Part shown: piece after piece, positions 40,392-54,199 of the stretch | Numbering within the stretch: position 1 is the first letter of the stretch | Layout of the letters: every line of letters begins with the position of its first letter | Assembly (NCBI GenBank): GCA_033795365.1 | Contig: JARYGU010000021.1 | Coordinates: 1 to 64,000, forward strand | DNA: 64,000 nucleotides | Reading direction: 5' to 3' | Source of the DNA: JARYGU01 sp033795365 | Lineage (GTDB): Bacteria > Pseudomonadota > Alphaproteobacteria > Rhizobiales > Rhizobiaceae | The notes under the pieces: model-generated | Told to the model about the DNA's origin: nothing | What the model saw: only the letters and a program-made list of their open reading frames with translations | The model's database searches: none | Translations under genes and position numbers: made by a program

Positions 40392-41424
40392 CGAAACGGC
40401 CGACATCCTCCGGCTGCGTCGCAAAGCTGGTGACGAGCCTTATCATCGTCTCGTCCTCGGCCATGCCGCTCTTGACGGCGTCGGGAGCGGGCCAGTCGTA
40501 GAAGACTGCGCCCTCGTCCCGCAGGATCTTCAGCCGCTCGTTGCGGATGATCGCGAAAACCTCGTTCGATCCGGGCTCCCAGGCAAGCCGGGCATTGGCG
40601 GACGCCGTTACGCCGTCGGCCAGCCGTCTTGCCATCGCATTGGAATGACGGGCGAGTTTCAGCCAGAGACCGTCGCGGAAATAGGCGTCGAACTGCGCGG
40701 CGATGAAGCGCGACTTGGAAAAGAGCTGCGCCGAGCGCTTGCGCAGATAGTGCATCTGCCGGGCCTGAGCGGGGTCGAAGAGCACCAGCGCCTCGGCGCA
40801 CCAGCAACCATTCTTGGTGCCGCCGAAGGACAGGATGTCCACACCGCGCTTCCACGTCATCTCGGCAGGGGTGGTATCGAGCAGCGCAAGCGCATTGGCG
40901 AAGCGGGCGCCGTCCATATGCAACGGCAGCTTCGCATCGCGGGCGATATCCGCAATCGCAGAGATCTCGTCGAGAGCATAGGTGGTTCCCGCTTCGCTCG
41001 ACTGGGTCAGGGTCACGGCCATCGGCTGGCCGCCATGCACGAAATCGGGCGGGAAACGCGCGATCGCGGCGGCCAGCGCATCTGCCTCCATCTTGCCTGC
41101 CGCGCCTGGGACCGGAACCAGTTTCGAGCCGGTCGCGAAGAATTCCGGCGCGTTGCATTCGTCGACGTTCACATGGGCTTGCGAATGGCAGAAGACCTGA
41201 CCGCCCGGCTTGTTGAAGCTGGCAAGCGCCAGGGAGTTGGCTGCCGTCCCCGTCGCCACGAAGAAGACGGCGACATCGCGCTCGAAAATCTCGCAGAAGG
41301 TACGCTCCACCCGTTTGTCCAGTTCGCTGGTGCCGTAGGCGGAGGCGTAGCCTTCCGCCGCTTCTACAAGGCTTTCGGCGATTTCAGGATGGGCACCGGC
41401 CCAGTTGTCCGAGGCGAAGAACAT
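40375..41424 (-). CDS. Low-specificity L-threonine aldolase family enzyme
   Basis: The 349-residue PLP enzyme begins MFFASDNWAGAHPEIAESL. It has VFFVATGTAANSLALAS, LPLHMDGARFANAL and the PLP lysine in DILSFGGTKNGCW. It splits L-threonine or allo-threonine to glycine and acetaldehyde; related beta-eliminating lyases are possible. ATG 41424 after GGAAAG fits the family; the frame is open upstream to 41559. Confidence 0.88.
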   Translation of the reverse strand: MFFASDNWAGAHPEIAESLVEAAEGYASAYGTSELDKRVERTFCEIFERDVAVFFVATGTAANSLALASFNKPGGQVFCHSQAHVNVDECNAPEFFATGSKLVPVPGAAGKMEADALAAAIARFPPDFVHGGQPMAVTLTQSSEAGTTYALDEISAIADIARDAKLPLHMDGARFANALALLDTTPAEMTWKRGVDILSFGGTKNGCWCAEALVLFDPAQARQMHYLRKRSAQLFSKSRFIAAQFDAYFRDGLWLKLARHSNAMARRLADGVTASANARLAWEPGSNEVFAIIRNERLKILRDEGAVFYDWPAPDAVKSGMAEDETMIRLVTSFATQPEDVGRFVTLCG

Positions 41425-41718
41425 GTAGCTTTCCGGAAGAACCGGCTCCGAATTGAAGGGGCGGGGAGCTTTGGGGCAAGACTCCATCAAGCCATAGCCT
41501 GATTCAGTTTTGAACCTAATGGAGAAAGTATGGCGATCAATCGGTTTGTGGAGCTGCAAGCCTGCCGCCGGATATTTTTGAAACGAACGAAAATTTTAAT
41601 GCTCGCCTTTGTAATTTTATTTTAAAACATGATCGCGGCCGGCAATCTTTCATCATGATGTGTTGATATTTTACAGTCACGCCCTTGCAGTGATGGTTCG
41701 TTTCTGGCATAGAGCCTA

Positions 41719-41749
41719 CGAAATAGGACAGTCTTGCTGTCCTATTTCG
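41719..41749. repeat. 13-base perfect palindrome upstream of gltB
   Basis: CGAAATAGGACAG (41719-41731) and CTGTCCTATTTCG (41737-41749) flank a TCTTG loop. No U-run follows on either strand. In the 591-base gap between the aldolase and gltB it is the only clear element. It may be a regulator-binding site or hairpin of the glutamate synthase leader; the rest of the gap shows an AT-rich stretch (41580-41670) and no gene. Confidence 0.6.
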
Positions 41750-42015
41750 GTCTGAGGGCCGAAGGCGCGAAGTCCGTATTCTCTCGGATCTTTGCGGAAG
41801 CGCCGGAAAGTCGCCGATCACCAATTCGATCGGGCGGCGTCTTTTCGAATGCGACGGTCGCTGACATATCTGCCTGGTCGACGGCCGTGAAAGTTTGCGG
41901 CTGGATCAGGTTCATGCAACGATAACGCCCGTGCCGCCGGTTGCCTATGAAAGGCAAGCGGATGGACCGCGGGCGACAAGCCTGCCCGAGGCCGGGCGTG
42001 ACAGGAGGGAAGAAG

Positions 42016-46736
<4,721 letters not shown>

Positions 46737-46740
<4 letters not shown>

Positions 46741-46904
46741 GGCAGCGGTCTACCGACCTTCACCGGTTCATGTCGCTTGGCGTTGCGGTCGCGGTTCCCG
46801 GGATTGCGACCCTCGTGAACGGCGAGATCAGGATCGAATTCATCGTACTGGGATTGGTAGCGGGAGTTGCCTACTGGTACTGGGGCCCAGCCGCCCCGTT
46901 TTGA
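46737..46904 (+). CDS. Small membrane protein between gltB and gltD, 55 aa
   Basis: A GTG at 46737 overlaps the gltB stop (GTGA); an in-frame ATG lies at 46770. The product begins with a basic segment RQRSTDLHRFMSLGVAVAVP and has one or two membrane segments (SLGVAVAVPGIATLV and FIVLGLVAGVAYWYWG), ending GPAAPF. The position in the gltBD operon and the codon pattern support a real gene. Function unknown. Confidence 0.6.
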
Positions 46905-46919
46905 GTGAGGATTATTGAA

Positions 46920-48374
46920 GTGGGCAAGGTAACTGGATTTCTAGAGATCGACCGGCAGGTGGCGAAGTATCAGCCGGCTTCCGACCGCATCCGCCATTTC
47001 CGTGAGTTCACCATTCCGATGTCGGACCCGGAAGTGCAGAAGCAGGCCGCCCGCTGCATGGATTGCGGCATTCCCTATTGCCACGGCCCGACGGGGTGTC
47101 CGGTGCACAACCAGATCCCGGACTGGAACGACCTCGTCTACAACGGCAACTGGGACGAGGCGATCCGCAACCTGCACTCGACCAACAATTTCCCCGAGTT
47201 CACCGGCCGCGTCTGCCCCGCGCCCTGCGAGGAAGCCTGCACGCTGAACCTCGAGGATACGCCCGTTGCGATCAAGACCGTCGAGCAGGCGATCGCCGAC
47301 AAGGCTTACGAAATGGGCTACATCGTGCCGCAGCCGGCGACGATGAAGACCGGCAAGAGCGTTGCGGTCATCGGCTCGGGTCCGGCCGGCATGGCCGCCG
47401 CCCAGCAGCTCGCCCGCGCAGGCCACGAGGTTCACCTCTACGAGCGCGAATCCAAGCCCGGCGGACTGCTTCGCTACGGCATCCCGGATTTCAAGATGGA
47501 GAAGAACTTCATCGACCGCCGCGTCGAGCAGATGCGCGGCGAGGGCGTCACCTTCCATTGCGGCGTGAATGTCGGCGTCGACAAGCCGATGGACGAACTC
47601 CTCGCGGAATACGACGCGGTCCTCTATTGCGGCGGTTCGGAAACCCCGCGCGACGCGGGCATTCCGGGCATCGATTTCGTCGGCGTGCATGACGCGATGC
47701 CCTACCTCGTGCAGCAGAACCGCCGCGTCGGGCGCGAGAACATCGACAGCGTCGGCTGGCCTTCCGACCCGGTCATCGCCGGCGGCAAGCATGTCGTCGT
47801 CGTCGGCGGCGGCGATACCGCATCGGACTGCGTCGGCACGGCGTTCCGCCAGGGTGCCGTCAAGGTCACCCAGCTCGACATCCGCCCGCAGCCGCCGGAG
47901 AAGGAGGACAAGCTCGCCGTCTGGCCGTTCTGGGCGACGAAGATGCGCACCTCGTCGTCGCAGGCAGAAGGTGCCGTGCGCGAATTCCAGGTCGGAACGC
48001 TGGAATTCGTCGGCGAGGACGGCGTGCTCACCGGCGTCAAGTGCTGCCAGGTGGACGATCGCCGCAAGCCGATCGCCGGCACGGAATTCATCATCAAGGC
48101 CGATCTCGCCTTCATCGCCATCGGTTTCCGCGGTCCCTTCACCGACAGCGTGCTGAAGGATCTGGGCGACCGGCTCGCGATCAACACGGACAAACGCGGT
48201 TCGACCAATGTCGTGGCAAACGACCGGGACTATCGTACGTCCGTCGACAAGCTCTGGACGGCAGGCGACGTGCGCCGCGGCCAGTCGCTGGTCGTCTGGG
48301 CGATCCGCGAAGGCCGCCAGGCCGCCCGCGCCATCGACGAGGCGCTGATGGGATCGACAACCCTGCCGCTCTGA
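46920..48374 (+). CDS. gltD: Glutamate synthase (NADPH) small subunit
   Basis: The 484-residue protein has two N-terminal Cys clusters for 4Fe-4S (CMDCGIPYCHGPTGCPVHN and CPAPCEEACTLN), a FAD-binding GSGPAGMAAAQQLARAG and an NADPH-binding GGGDTASDCVG. It passes electrons from NADPH to GltB. GTG 46920 with GAGG eight bases upstream fits the usual start (GKVTGFLEIDR). Confidence 0.95.
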   Translation: MGKVTGFLEIDRQVAKYQPASDRIRHFREFTIPMSDPEVQKQAARCMDCGIPYCHGPTGCPVHNQIPDWNDLVYNGNWDEAIRNLHSTNNFPEFTGRVCPAPCEEACTLNLEDTPVAIKTVEQAIADKAYEMGYIVPQPATMKTGKSVAVIGSGPAGMAAAQQLARAGHEVHLYERESKPGGLLRYGIPDFKMEKNFIDRRVEQMRGEGVTFHCGVNVGVDKPMDELLAEYDAVLYCGGSETPRDAGIPGIDFVGVHDAMPYLVQQNRRVGRENIDSVGWPSDPVIAGGKHVVVVGGGDTASDCVGTAFRQGAVKVTQLDIRPQPPEKEDKLAVWPFWATKMRTSSSQAEGAVREFQVGTLEFVGEDGVLTGVKCCQVDDRRKPIAGTEFIIKADLAFIAIGFRGPFTDSVLKDLGDRLAINTDKRGSTNVVANDRDYRTSVDKLWTAGDVRRGQSLVVWAIREGRQAARAIDEALMGSTTLPL

Positions 48375-48379
48375 CAAGC

Positions 48380-48401
48380 GGAAGGCCCTTTGTGGCCTTC
48401 C
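48380..48401. terminator. Bidirectional terminator between gltD and glyoxalase
   Basis: GGAAGGCC (48380-48387) pairs with GGCCTTCC (48394-48401) over a six-base loop between two convergent genes. U-runs are weak on both sides. Confidence 0.6.
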
Positions 48402-48406
48402 CGCCT

Positions 48407-48790
48407 TCAGCTTGCGAATGCGATCAGGTTTCCGTCGGGATCTTTCACGATGAAGGTACGGGCGCCCCAATCCTCTGTCCTGATGGCGTGATGGAATTCG
48501 GCGCCCGTGGCCTGATATTCCTGAAACAGTGCATCGGCGTCCTCGACCACTATCGTCGCCGACAGGAGGTCTTTCTCTTCGCTTCTGATCCGGCCGTCGA
48601 AAACGGGGCGGTCCGTGTGGCGGAAATTCAACCGGACTTCGTCACGGAAGGCCTGCGCATAGAAGGGCGGGTCGCCATAGACGAACGCGATCTCGAAACC
48701 GAGCTTCTCCGCATAGTAGTCGCACGAGACGAGGATGTCGGCGACGAACAGTTGCGGCTCGGCTGTCACCAATCTGCCTTGGCCTGCCAT
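48407..48790 (-). CDS. Glyoxalase/bleomycin resistance superfamily protein
   Basis: The 127-residue vicinal-oxygen-chelate protein has PQLFVADILVSCDYYAEKLGFEIAFVYGDPPFYA, then SATIVVEDADALFQEYQATGAEF and a closing WGARTFIVKDPDGNLIAFA. AGAGG precedes the ATG. Substrate unknown; many such proteins have no assigned reaction. Confidence 0.8.
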   Translation of the reverse strand: MAGQGRLVTAEPQLFVADILVSCDYYAEKLGFEIAFVYGDPPFYAQAFRDEVRLNFRHTDRPVFDGRIRSEEKDLLSATIVVEDADALFQEYQATGAEFHHAIRTEDWGARTFIVKDPDGNLIAFAS

Positions 48791-48822
48791 CGCTTTCCTC
48801 TCTTCACGAACATTGATGTTTG

Positions 48823-50010
48823 CTAGTTGGCCGCCGCGCTCTGAGGTTCCTCCGCCGACGGAGCGGACTTGTCCATCCGGAAATCGTCGACGCGCCCGGC
48901 CGGGGCGGCTGCGACCTCGCCCTTTTCCACAAGCCGGTCGCGAGGGCTCTTGCCGTTGCCCTTCGCTCGAGCCTCGCTGCCGAGAAGTGCGGAACCCCCG
49001 TCCAGCTCGGGATCGGCAAGGCTGATCGGCTGCGTCTTGACGATCTCTTCGTTGGCGAGCGGCGCCTTGACCTGGATGTCCTTCAGTTCGCCCGTTCCCT
49101 GTAGATTGCCGCTGGCGGCGGCGTCGCCGAGCAGGCGGCGGATCTCCTTCTCCACATAGAAGGCAAGCTTGCGCTTGCCTGCCTTGGTGAAGGTGATGCC
49201 GTCCGAACCGCGCAGGCGCACCTGCTGTCCGTTGATGTCGGAGCCGGTCAAGACGAACTTGCCGCCTTCGTCGACGAAGCCGTCCCATATGTCGACAAAG
49301 CCTCCGCCCGCTTTCTCCGCGCCGGACCGGTAAAGGTCGTTCAGGGCGATCATGTCCGCCGTCATGGAGGAGGACTGGAAGGGGGGAACGCCGACCCACA
49401 GCAAAGGCACGCTGCCCTTGGTGGCGATCGACGCCATCTCGGCGACGCGATTCTGGTATTCGCGTATCCAGGCTTCCGTCCGGAATTTCTCTTTCGCGCC
49501 GTTGATGGCCATCTGCTGCCGGTCGTTGGCGCCGACGCTGAGGACGAGCACCGCGGGCTTCTCCTCGGCGATGATCGAGGGCAGCGTTTCCGGCCAATCG
49601 TAGTAGTCGTCCCTGACCAGTCCCGAAGACCCGTTAGCGCGGACCTTGACGACGATGCCGGGCGTCGTTTCGAAAGCCGTGACCAGGCCCTCGCCTATTC
49701 CATCGGCCAGGAAATCGCCAACGACGAGCACGGTTTTCGCATCGGGAAGCTTCTGGACCACGACCGGTGCCGGCTTTGCTACGATGGCCCGCGGGGCGGA
49801 CTTCTTCTTCCGGGTCGTCCTGCGCTGGGGCGGCCGCCTGACGGGTTCTTCGCGGACTTCGCGTCTCGGACGGCTTCCGAACAGCATCTGCAGGATGGAT
49901 CTGCGTTCGACGCGTTCCTGCGCCTGCGCATAATCGAACGTCTGCGGCACGACGAGAGCCGCAAGCGTGACGACAACGAGCAATCCTGCCAATCGGCCCT
50001 TCGGGTGCAA
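48823..50010 (-). CDS. SGNH/GDSL-type exported protein (DUF459)
   Basis: The 395-residue product has an N-terminal signal/anchor (LLVVVTLAALVVPQTFDYAQAQ), a basic Arg-rich region (RREVREEPVRRPPQRRTTRKKK), then an SGNH fold: VLVVGDFLADGIGEGL (GDFLADG in place of GDSLA), VLSVGANDRQQ and an ITFTKAGKRKLAFYV end. The nucleophile Ser of block I is replaced by Phe (GDF), so hydrolase activity is uncertain; DUF459 proteins share this. The start is TTG with GGAGAATAACC before it. Confidence 0.82.
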   Translation of the reverse strand: MHPKGRLAGLLVVVTLAALVVPQTFDYAQAQERVERRSILQMLFGSRPRREVREEPVRRPPQRRTTRKKKSAPRAIVAKPAPVVVQKLPDAKTVLVVGDFLADGIGEGLVTAFETTPGIVVKVRANGSSGLVRDDYYDWPETLPSIIAEEKPAVLVLSVGANDRQQMAINGAKEKFRTEAWIREYQNRVAEMASIATKGSVPLLWVGVPPFQSSSMTADMIALNDLYRSGAEKAGGGFVDIWDGFVDEGGKFVLTGSDINGQQVRLRGSDGITFTKAGKRKLAFYVEKEIRRLLGDAAASGNLQGTGELKDIQVKAPLANEEIVKTQPISLADPELDGGSALLGSEARAKGNGKSPRDRLVEKGEVAAAPAGRVDDFRMDKSAPSAEEPQSAAAN

Positions 50011-50099
50011 GGTTATTCTCCGCTATCCGACCGGATGGTCTCGCGTGGCGGTGGCATCATCATGACAGATCGCACGATAACGGAAAGGGAACGCAAAGA

Positions 50100-50130
50100 C
50101 AAAGAGGCACCCCTTGCGAGGGCGCCTCCC
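50100..50130 (-). terminator. Terminator after the lytic transglycosylase gene
   Basis: GAGGCACCCCT and AGGGCGCCTC (50104-50127) pair with one mismatch around TGCG; read leftward CUCUUUGUCUUU follows. It lies 12 bases beyond the stop at 50142. Confidence 0.7.
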
Positions 50131-50141
50131 GTTTCGATCCG

Positions 50142-51359
50142 CTACTTGCGCAGGGCGTTCAGGAGGGTCTGGCTCGGCTGGCCGTCCGCCGCCAGTCCCA
50201 TACGGTTCTGGAAGGCCTGGATCGCGGCCTTGGAGCCGGAACCGAAATTGCCGTCGACCTCGCCTTCGTAATAGCCGAGTTCCTTGAGGCGCGTCTGAAG
50301 CTCGAATTTCTCGGTGATGTCGAGCGAGCCGTCCGGACGCGGCCAGCGCTGCCTGACGCCGCCATAGCCGGCGATCTGGTCGGCAAGCATGCCGACGCCC
50401 ATGGCATAGGAGTTGGAGTTGTTGTAGCGCTTGATGACGAAGAAGTTCCTGGTCATCAGGAAGCCCGGTCCGCCTCCTGCGGGCAGCAGGAGCTCGGCGC
50501 GATCCTTCGAGGATTTGAAGCCGCTGCCGCTCGGGCGGGCGAAGCCCAGCGCCTGCCATTGCGCCAGCGTCTTGGTCTGGCCTTCATATTTCGCCCCGCC
50601 CCGCGGCACGACGACTTCGTAGCCCCAGGTCTTGCCGGTCTGCCATCCGTTCTTGGCGAGCAGGTTGGCTGCAGTCGCCAGGGCGTCCGGTATCGAATTC
50701 CAGATGTCGCGGTCGCCGTTGCCGTCCGCGTCGATCGCATAGAGCAGATAGCTCGACGGAATGAACTGGGTGTGCCCCATGGCTCCCGCCCAGGAGCCGG
50801 TCATCCTGGAGGCGGAAATATCGCCGTTCTGGATGATCTTCAGAGCCGAGATGAGCTGCGTCCGGGCATATTTCGCGCGCTTCTTGTCAGCATAGGCAAG
50901 GGTCGCCAGCGCTCTCGGAACGTAATGCAGCCGGTCATCCTTCGCCAGGACCGCGCCGTAGTTCGATTCCATCGACCAGATCGCAAGAAGGATGTTGCGG
51001 TCGACGCCGAAGTGCCGCTCGATCGCCGCGAGGGTCCGTCCGTGCTTGGCGGCCATTTCCCGGCCGATCTTCACAGTGTAGGGGTTCACGCGGGAATCGA
51101 GATAATCCCAGATCTTGTGCTTGAACTCGGGCTGGTAGGCAGCTTTCTCCAGCACGAGCGGATCGGGCTCGGTGACACCGGAAAATGCCTTCTGGTAGGT
51201 GGACTTGGTGATGCCGCTCTTGGCGGCCGTTGCGTAGAAGTCGTTGATCCAGTTACGAAAACCGGCATCCGCATGTGCTGCGGCGGGTGCAAGCAGGCAT
51301 GCGGACAGGAAGACGGCAAGGGCAGAGCGGCGAAGTGCTTTGTTTCGATCCAGTTTCAT
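50142..51359 (-). CDS. Lytic murein transglycosylase (MltB family)
   Basis: The 405-residue protein has a signal peptide (ALRRSALAVFLSACLLAPAAAHA), the SLT_2/MltB catalytic domain with the Glu in IWSMESNYGA and the MTGSWAGAMGHTQFIPSSYL block, and a C-terminal peptidoglycan-binding domain (LQTRLKELGYYEGEVDGNFGSGSKAAIQAFQ). It cuts glycan strands in the periplasm. ATG 51359 starts the signal peptide. Confidence 0.93.
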   Translation of the reverse strand: MKLDRNKALRRSALAVFLSACLLAPAAAHADAGFRNWINDFYATAAKSGITKSTYQKAFSGVTEPDPLVLEKAAYQPEFKHKIWDYLDSRVNPYTVKIGREMAAKHGRTLAAIERHFGVDRNILLAIWSMESNYGAVLAKDDRLHYVPRALATLAYADKKRAKYARTQLISALKIIQNGDISASRMTGSWAGAMGHTQFIPSSYLLYAIDADGNGDRDIWNSIPDALATAANLLAKNGWQTGKTWGYEVVVPRGGAKYEGQTKTLAQWQALGFARPSGSGFKSSKDRAELLLPAGGGPGFLMTRNFFVIKRYNNSNSYAMGVGMLADQIAGYGGVRQRWPRPDGSLDITEKFELQTRLKELGYYEGEVDGNFGSGSKAAIQAFQNRMGLAADGQPSQTLLNALRK

Positions 51360-51568
51360 CGGCTGTCGGTTCCGTTTTTCGAAATTTCGGTACTGCGGCG
51401 CGAAAAATGCATCCGGTAAACACAAAACTTACTCAAACGAAGTCAACAAAGTCTTTACCATCAAAAATAGGACGCGTCTCCCTTTGCAAAAAAATAGCAA
51501 ATTGAATCTAATGCGGCGCACAAGCCTTCCGCCAATGATTGGCGGTCGGGCGTAGAACGAGGTCAAGA

Positions 51569-52456
51569 ATGGTCGAGAAACGCAAGGTACGTAAGGCAGT
51601 ATTTCCGGTGGCGGGACTTGGGACCCGCTTCCTTCCGGCAACGAAGGCCGTGCCCAAGGAAATGCTGACGGTGGTGGACAAGCCGGTCATCCAGTATGTC
51701 GTCGACGAGGCGCTGGAAGCAGGGATAGAGCATCTGATCTTCGTCACCGGCCGCAGCAAGGCCGTCATCGAGGATTATTTCGACATTCAGGTCGAATTGG
51801 AGCAGACGCTGCGCCAGCGCAACAAGACGGCGGAGCTGACCCTGCTCGAAAGCATTCTTCCCGTCGCCGGAAGCACCAGCTTCACGCGCCAGCAGGAGCC
51901 GCTCGGCCTCGGCCATGCCGTCTGGTGCGCCCGCGAACTCGTCGGCAACGAACCTTTCGCGCTCCTTCTTCCGGACATGATCATGAAGGCCGAAAAGGGC
52001 TGCATGAAGGGCATGGTGGAGCTCTACGAGCATAGCGGCGCCAACATCATCGCCGTCGAGGAATGCGCGCCCGATCAGGCCCATAAATACGGCATCGTCG
52101 GCGTCGGCGACAAGATCGGCGACGGCTTCAAGATCACCAGGATGGTCGAGAAGCCGGCTGCGGGCACCGCGCCGTCCAACTTCTTCATCAACGGGCGCTA
52201 CATCCTCCAGCCGGAGATCTTCCCGATCCTCGCCACGCAGGAACGCGGCGCCGGCAACGAGATCCAGCTTACCGACGGCATGCTCAAGCTTCTGCAGAGC
52301 CAGGATTTCGCCGCCTACCATTTCCGTGGCCAGACATACGATTGCGGCGCCAAGGACGGCTTCATCCTCGCCAATGTCGCCTTCGCCCTCGACCGCGCCG
52401 ATATCCGGCCGATCGTCGAAGGCCCGCTGAAGTCGATCGTCGAAAAGTTCAGCTAG
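51569..52456 (+). CDS. galU: UTP-glucose-1-phosphate uridylyltransferase
   Basis: The 295-residue protein has RKAVFPVAGLGTRFLPATKAVPKEMLTVVDKPVIQYVV, the nucleotide-binding start of GalU, then FVTGRSKAVIEDYFD, LGLGHAVWCAR and FINGRYILQPEIF. It makes UDP-glucose for exopolysaccharide, lipopolysaccharide and cyclic glucan. ATG 51569 after GAGGTCAAGA fits the family start. Confidence 0.95.
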   Translation: MVEKRKVRKAVFPVAGLGTRFLPATKAVPKEMLTVVDKPVIQYVVDEALEAGIEHLIFVTGRSKAVIEDYFDIQVELEQTLRQRNKTAELTLLESILPVAGSTSFTRQQEPLGLGHAVWCARELVGNEPFALLLPDMIMKAEKGCMKGMVELYEHSGANIIAVEECAPDQAHKYGIVGVGDKIGDGFKITRMVEKPAAGTAPSNFFINGRYILQPEIFPILATQERGAGNEIQLTDGMLKLLQSQDFAAYHFRGQTYDCGAKDGFILANVAFALDRADIRPIVEGPLKSIVEKFS

Positions 52457-52492
52457 GCGTTAAAGTAGCCGGATTGCGGCAGGAGACGAAGC

Positions 52493-54040
52493 TCACCGCC
52501 GCAATGTCAGCCCCAGGCCGGCCCGCGTCACCTTCGTATCCGGGCCGGTGTCCTGCGTCGTCAGCTCGTAGGAGACGTTGCCGGTCAGGGCGAGATAGCG
52601 GTTGATGTCGTAGGTCAGCCCGGCTCCCGCCAGATAGACGTTCTGGTCGGCGCCGTAGGAGCTCGGGAAATCGCGCCAGGTATAGCCGCCGGTGAGCCGG
52701 GCAACGAGCTTTTCGCGCAGTTCGTGCGTTATCAGCGCGTCCGCGCTGTAGGCGACGTAGCCGCTCAGTCCGGGATCGGTGGAGGGTTCGATCGCGGTGC
52801 GCAGGTTGAGGGCGACGTCCGTGCCGCGTCTCGGCGACCATGTCGCGGAACCGTCGACGCTCAGGGCGTCGAGCGCCTTCAGCCGGTCGTCGTCGAAGCT
52901 CGAGCGCGTATAGCCGAAGGCCAGTTCTCCCCTCAGCTTTTCGCCGAGGTCCAGCTCGACGCCGGTCCGTGCGCCGAGATTGACGGCCGAGCGTTCGTAG
53001 CCGAGCGAATCGTGCTTCTCGTCATAGATGGACCGTCCGGCCGAGGCCTCGAGGAAGGGGATCAGGGCGGGGGAAATCTCGTAGCCGACCCGCGCGATCA
53101 GCCGCGCTTCCGTGTTGTTGCGGTCGGACAACGAAAGCCTCGTGCCGTCGCCGAAGGTCACGTCGCCGAAGATCTCGCGCTCGATCTCCGTTCCAAGCCG
53201 GCCGCGGATCAGGCCGAAATCGCGCTCGACGCGCGCGCCCAGCAGCATGCGGTGGATGTCGGCCTGGCTGGAGGCGCCGGAGACCGCGTTCGGATCGCTG
53301 GAGTCCTCCCGCTCGAAGCGATAGGCGGCCGTCAGGTTGACGGTGGTTTCGCCGGCGAGGTCGAGGCGAAGGTCGGCATCGACGTTGAACTCCGGGTCTG
53401 TTTCGCCTTCGCCCCAGATGTTCCGCTCGTATCGCCCTTCGGCATTGACGGTCAGCTGATGGCGCGACCAGTCGGAGGTCATGGTTCCCCTGAGATCGGT
53501 CTGCGAGAAGCCCCGGCTTTGCGAGCTGGAGCCTGTGGTCGTCTTCTCGTAGGAGATGCCCTGGGTGATCGAAGGCCTCAGGACGAAGGTGCCGACGCGT
53601 ATGCCGGGCGCCTCGTCCCAGTCGCGGATCGTATTCGTGCGCAGATTGTCGACAGTGACCTCGGGAAGGTTTTCCCGCGCCGAGGCGGTCGGGATCCGCA
53701 CGCTCCGGCCGGCTTCGTCCTCTTCGACCGCGGCGGTCTCTTCCGGAGCCTCGCCGTTGCGGGCCGCCGGGCGGGCGGAGCCTTCCGCTGCGGTCTCTTC
53801 GTCCCGCGGCGATGATGGGTCGTCTTCGGGTTCCTCGAGCATTATCGGGGAATTGGCCGGAGGGATCGAATCGGCCGGAGCGGAAATTTCGAGGGCCGGA
53901 TTCGTCATGCCGGCCTCGGAGATTTCCTGCGCACGGCTCTGGAAGGGCAGCAGGCACACGCCGGCAAGCAGCAGCCGGGCCATGCGCGACGCCGGCCCTG
54001 TTCGAGCTTCCGGATATGGTTTCAGATGTGGCTGCCCCAT
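52493..54040 (-). CDS. Outer-membrane beta-barrel protein
   Basis: The product of about 515 residues has a signal peptide (RMARLLLAGVCLLPFQSRAQ), an acidic Pro-rich linker (about 45-110) and about 400 residues of alternating polar/aromatic strands such as SSLTGGYTWRDFPSSY-type and LTGNVSYELTTQ. It ends in LGLTLRR after the last strand. It resembles the OMP_b-brl_2/DUF560-like outer-membrane proteins of rhizobia. The start could be ATG 54040 or the TTG at 54055 next to AAGGGAG. Function unknown. Confidence 0.78.
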   Translation of the reverse strand: MGQPHLKPYPEARTGPASRMARLLLAGVCLLPFQSRAQEISEAGMTNPALEISAPADSIPPANSPIMLEEPEDDPSSPRDEETAAEGSARPAARNGEAPEETAAVEEDEAGRSVRIPTASARENLPEVTVDNLRTNTIRDWDEAPGIRVGTFVLRPSITQGISYEKTTTGSSSQSRGFSQTDLRGTMTSDWSRHQLTVNAEGRYERNIWGEGETDPEFNVDADLRLDLAGETTVNLTAAYRFEREDSSDPNAVSGASSQADIHRMLLGARVERDFGLIRGRLGTEIEREIFGDVTFGDGTRLSLSDRNNTEARLIARVGYEISPALIPFLEASAGRSIYDEKHDSLGYERSAVNLGARTGVELDLGEKLRGELAFGYTRSSFDDDRLKALDALSVDGSATWSPRRGTDVALNLRTAIEPSTDPGLSGYVAYSADALITHELREKLVARLTGGYTWRDFPSSYGADQNVYLAGAGLTYDINRYLALTGNVSYELTTQDTGPDTKVTRAGLGLTLRR

Positions 54041-54199
54041 TCGCCGCGTCCGCAACTCCCTTGAATTTTCTTAACAAACGTAAAACCTTATGGTTAACGC
54101 TTTGTTGCTGCGGCTCCGAAATCGGGGCTGAACGCATTATGACACCGCGCCATCATTCGTGCATGGACAGGTGATGGGAAAAGGACTAACGAAAACGGC

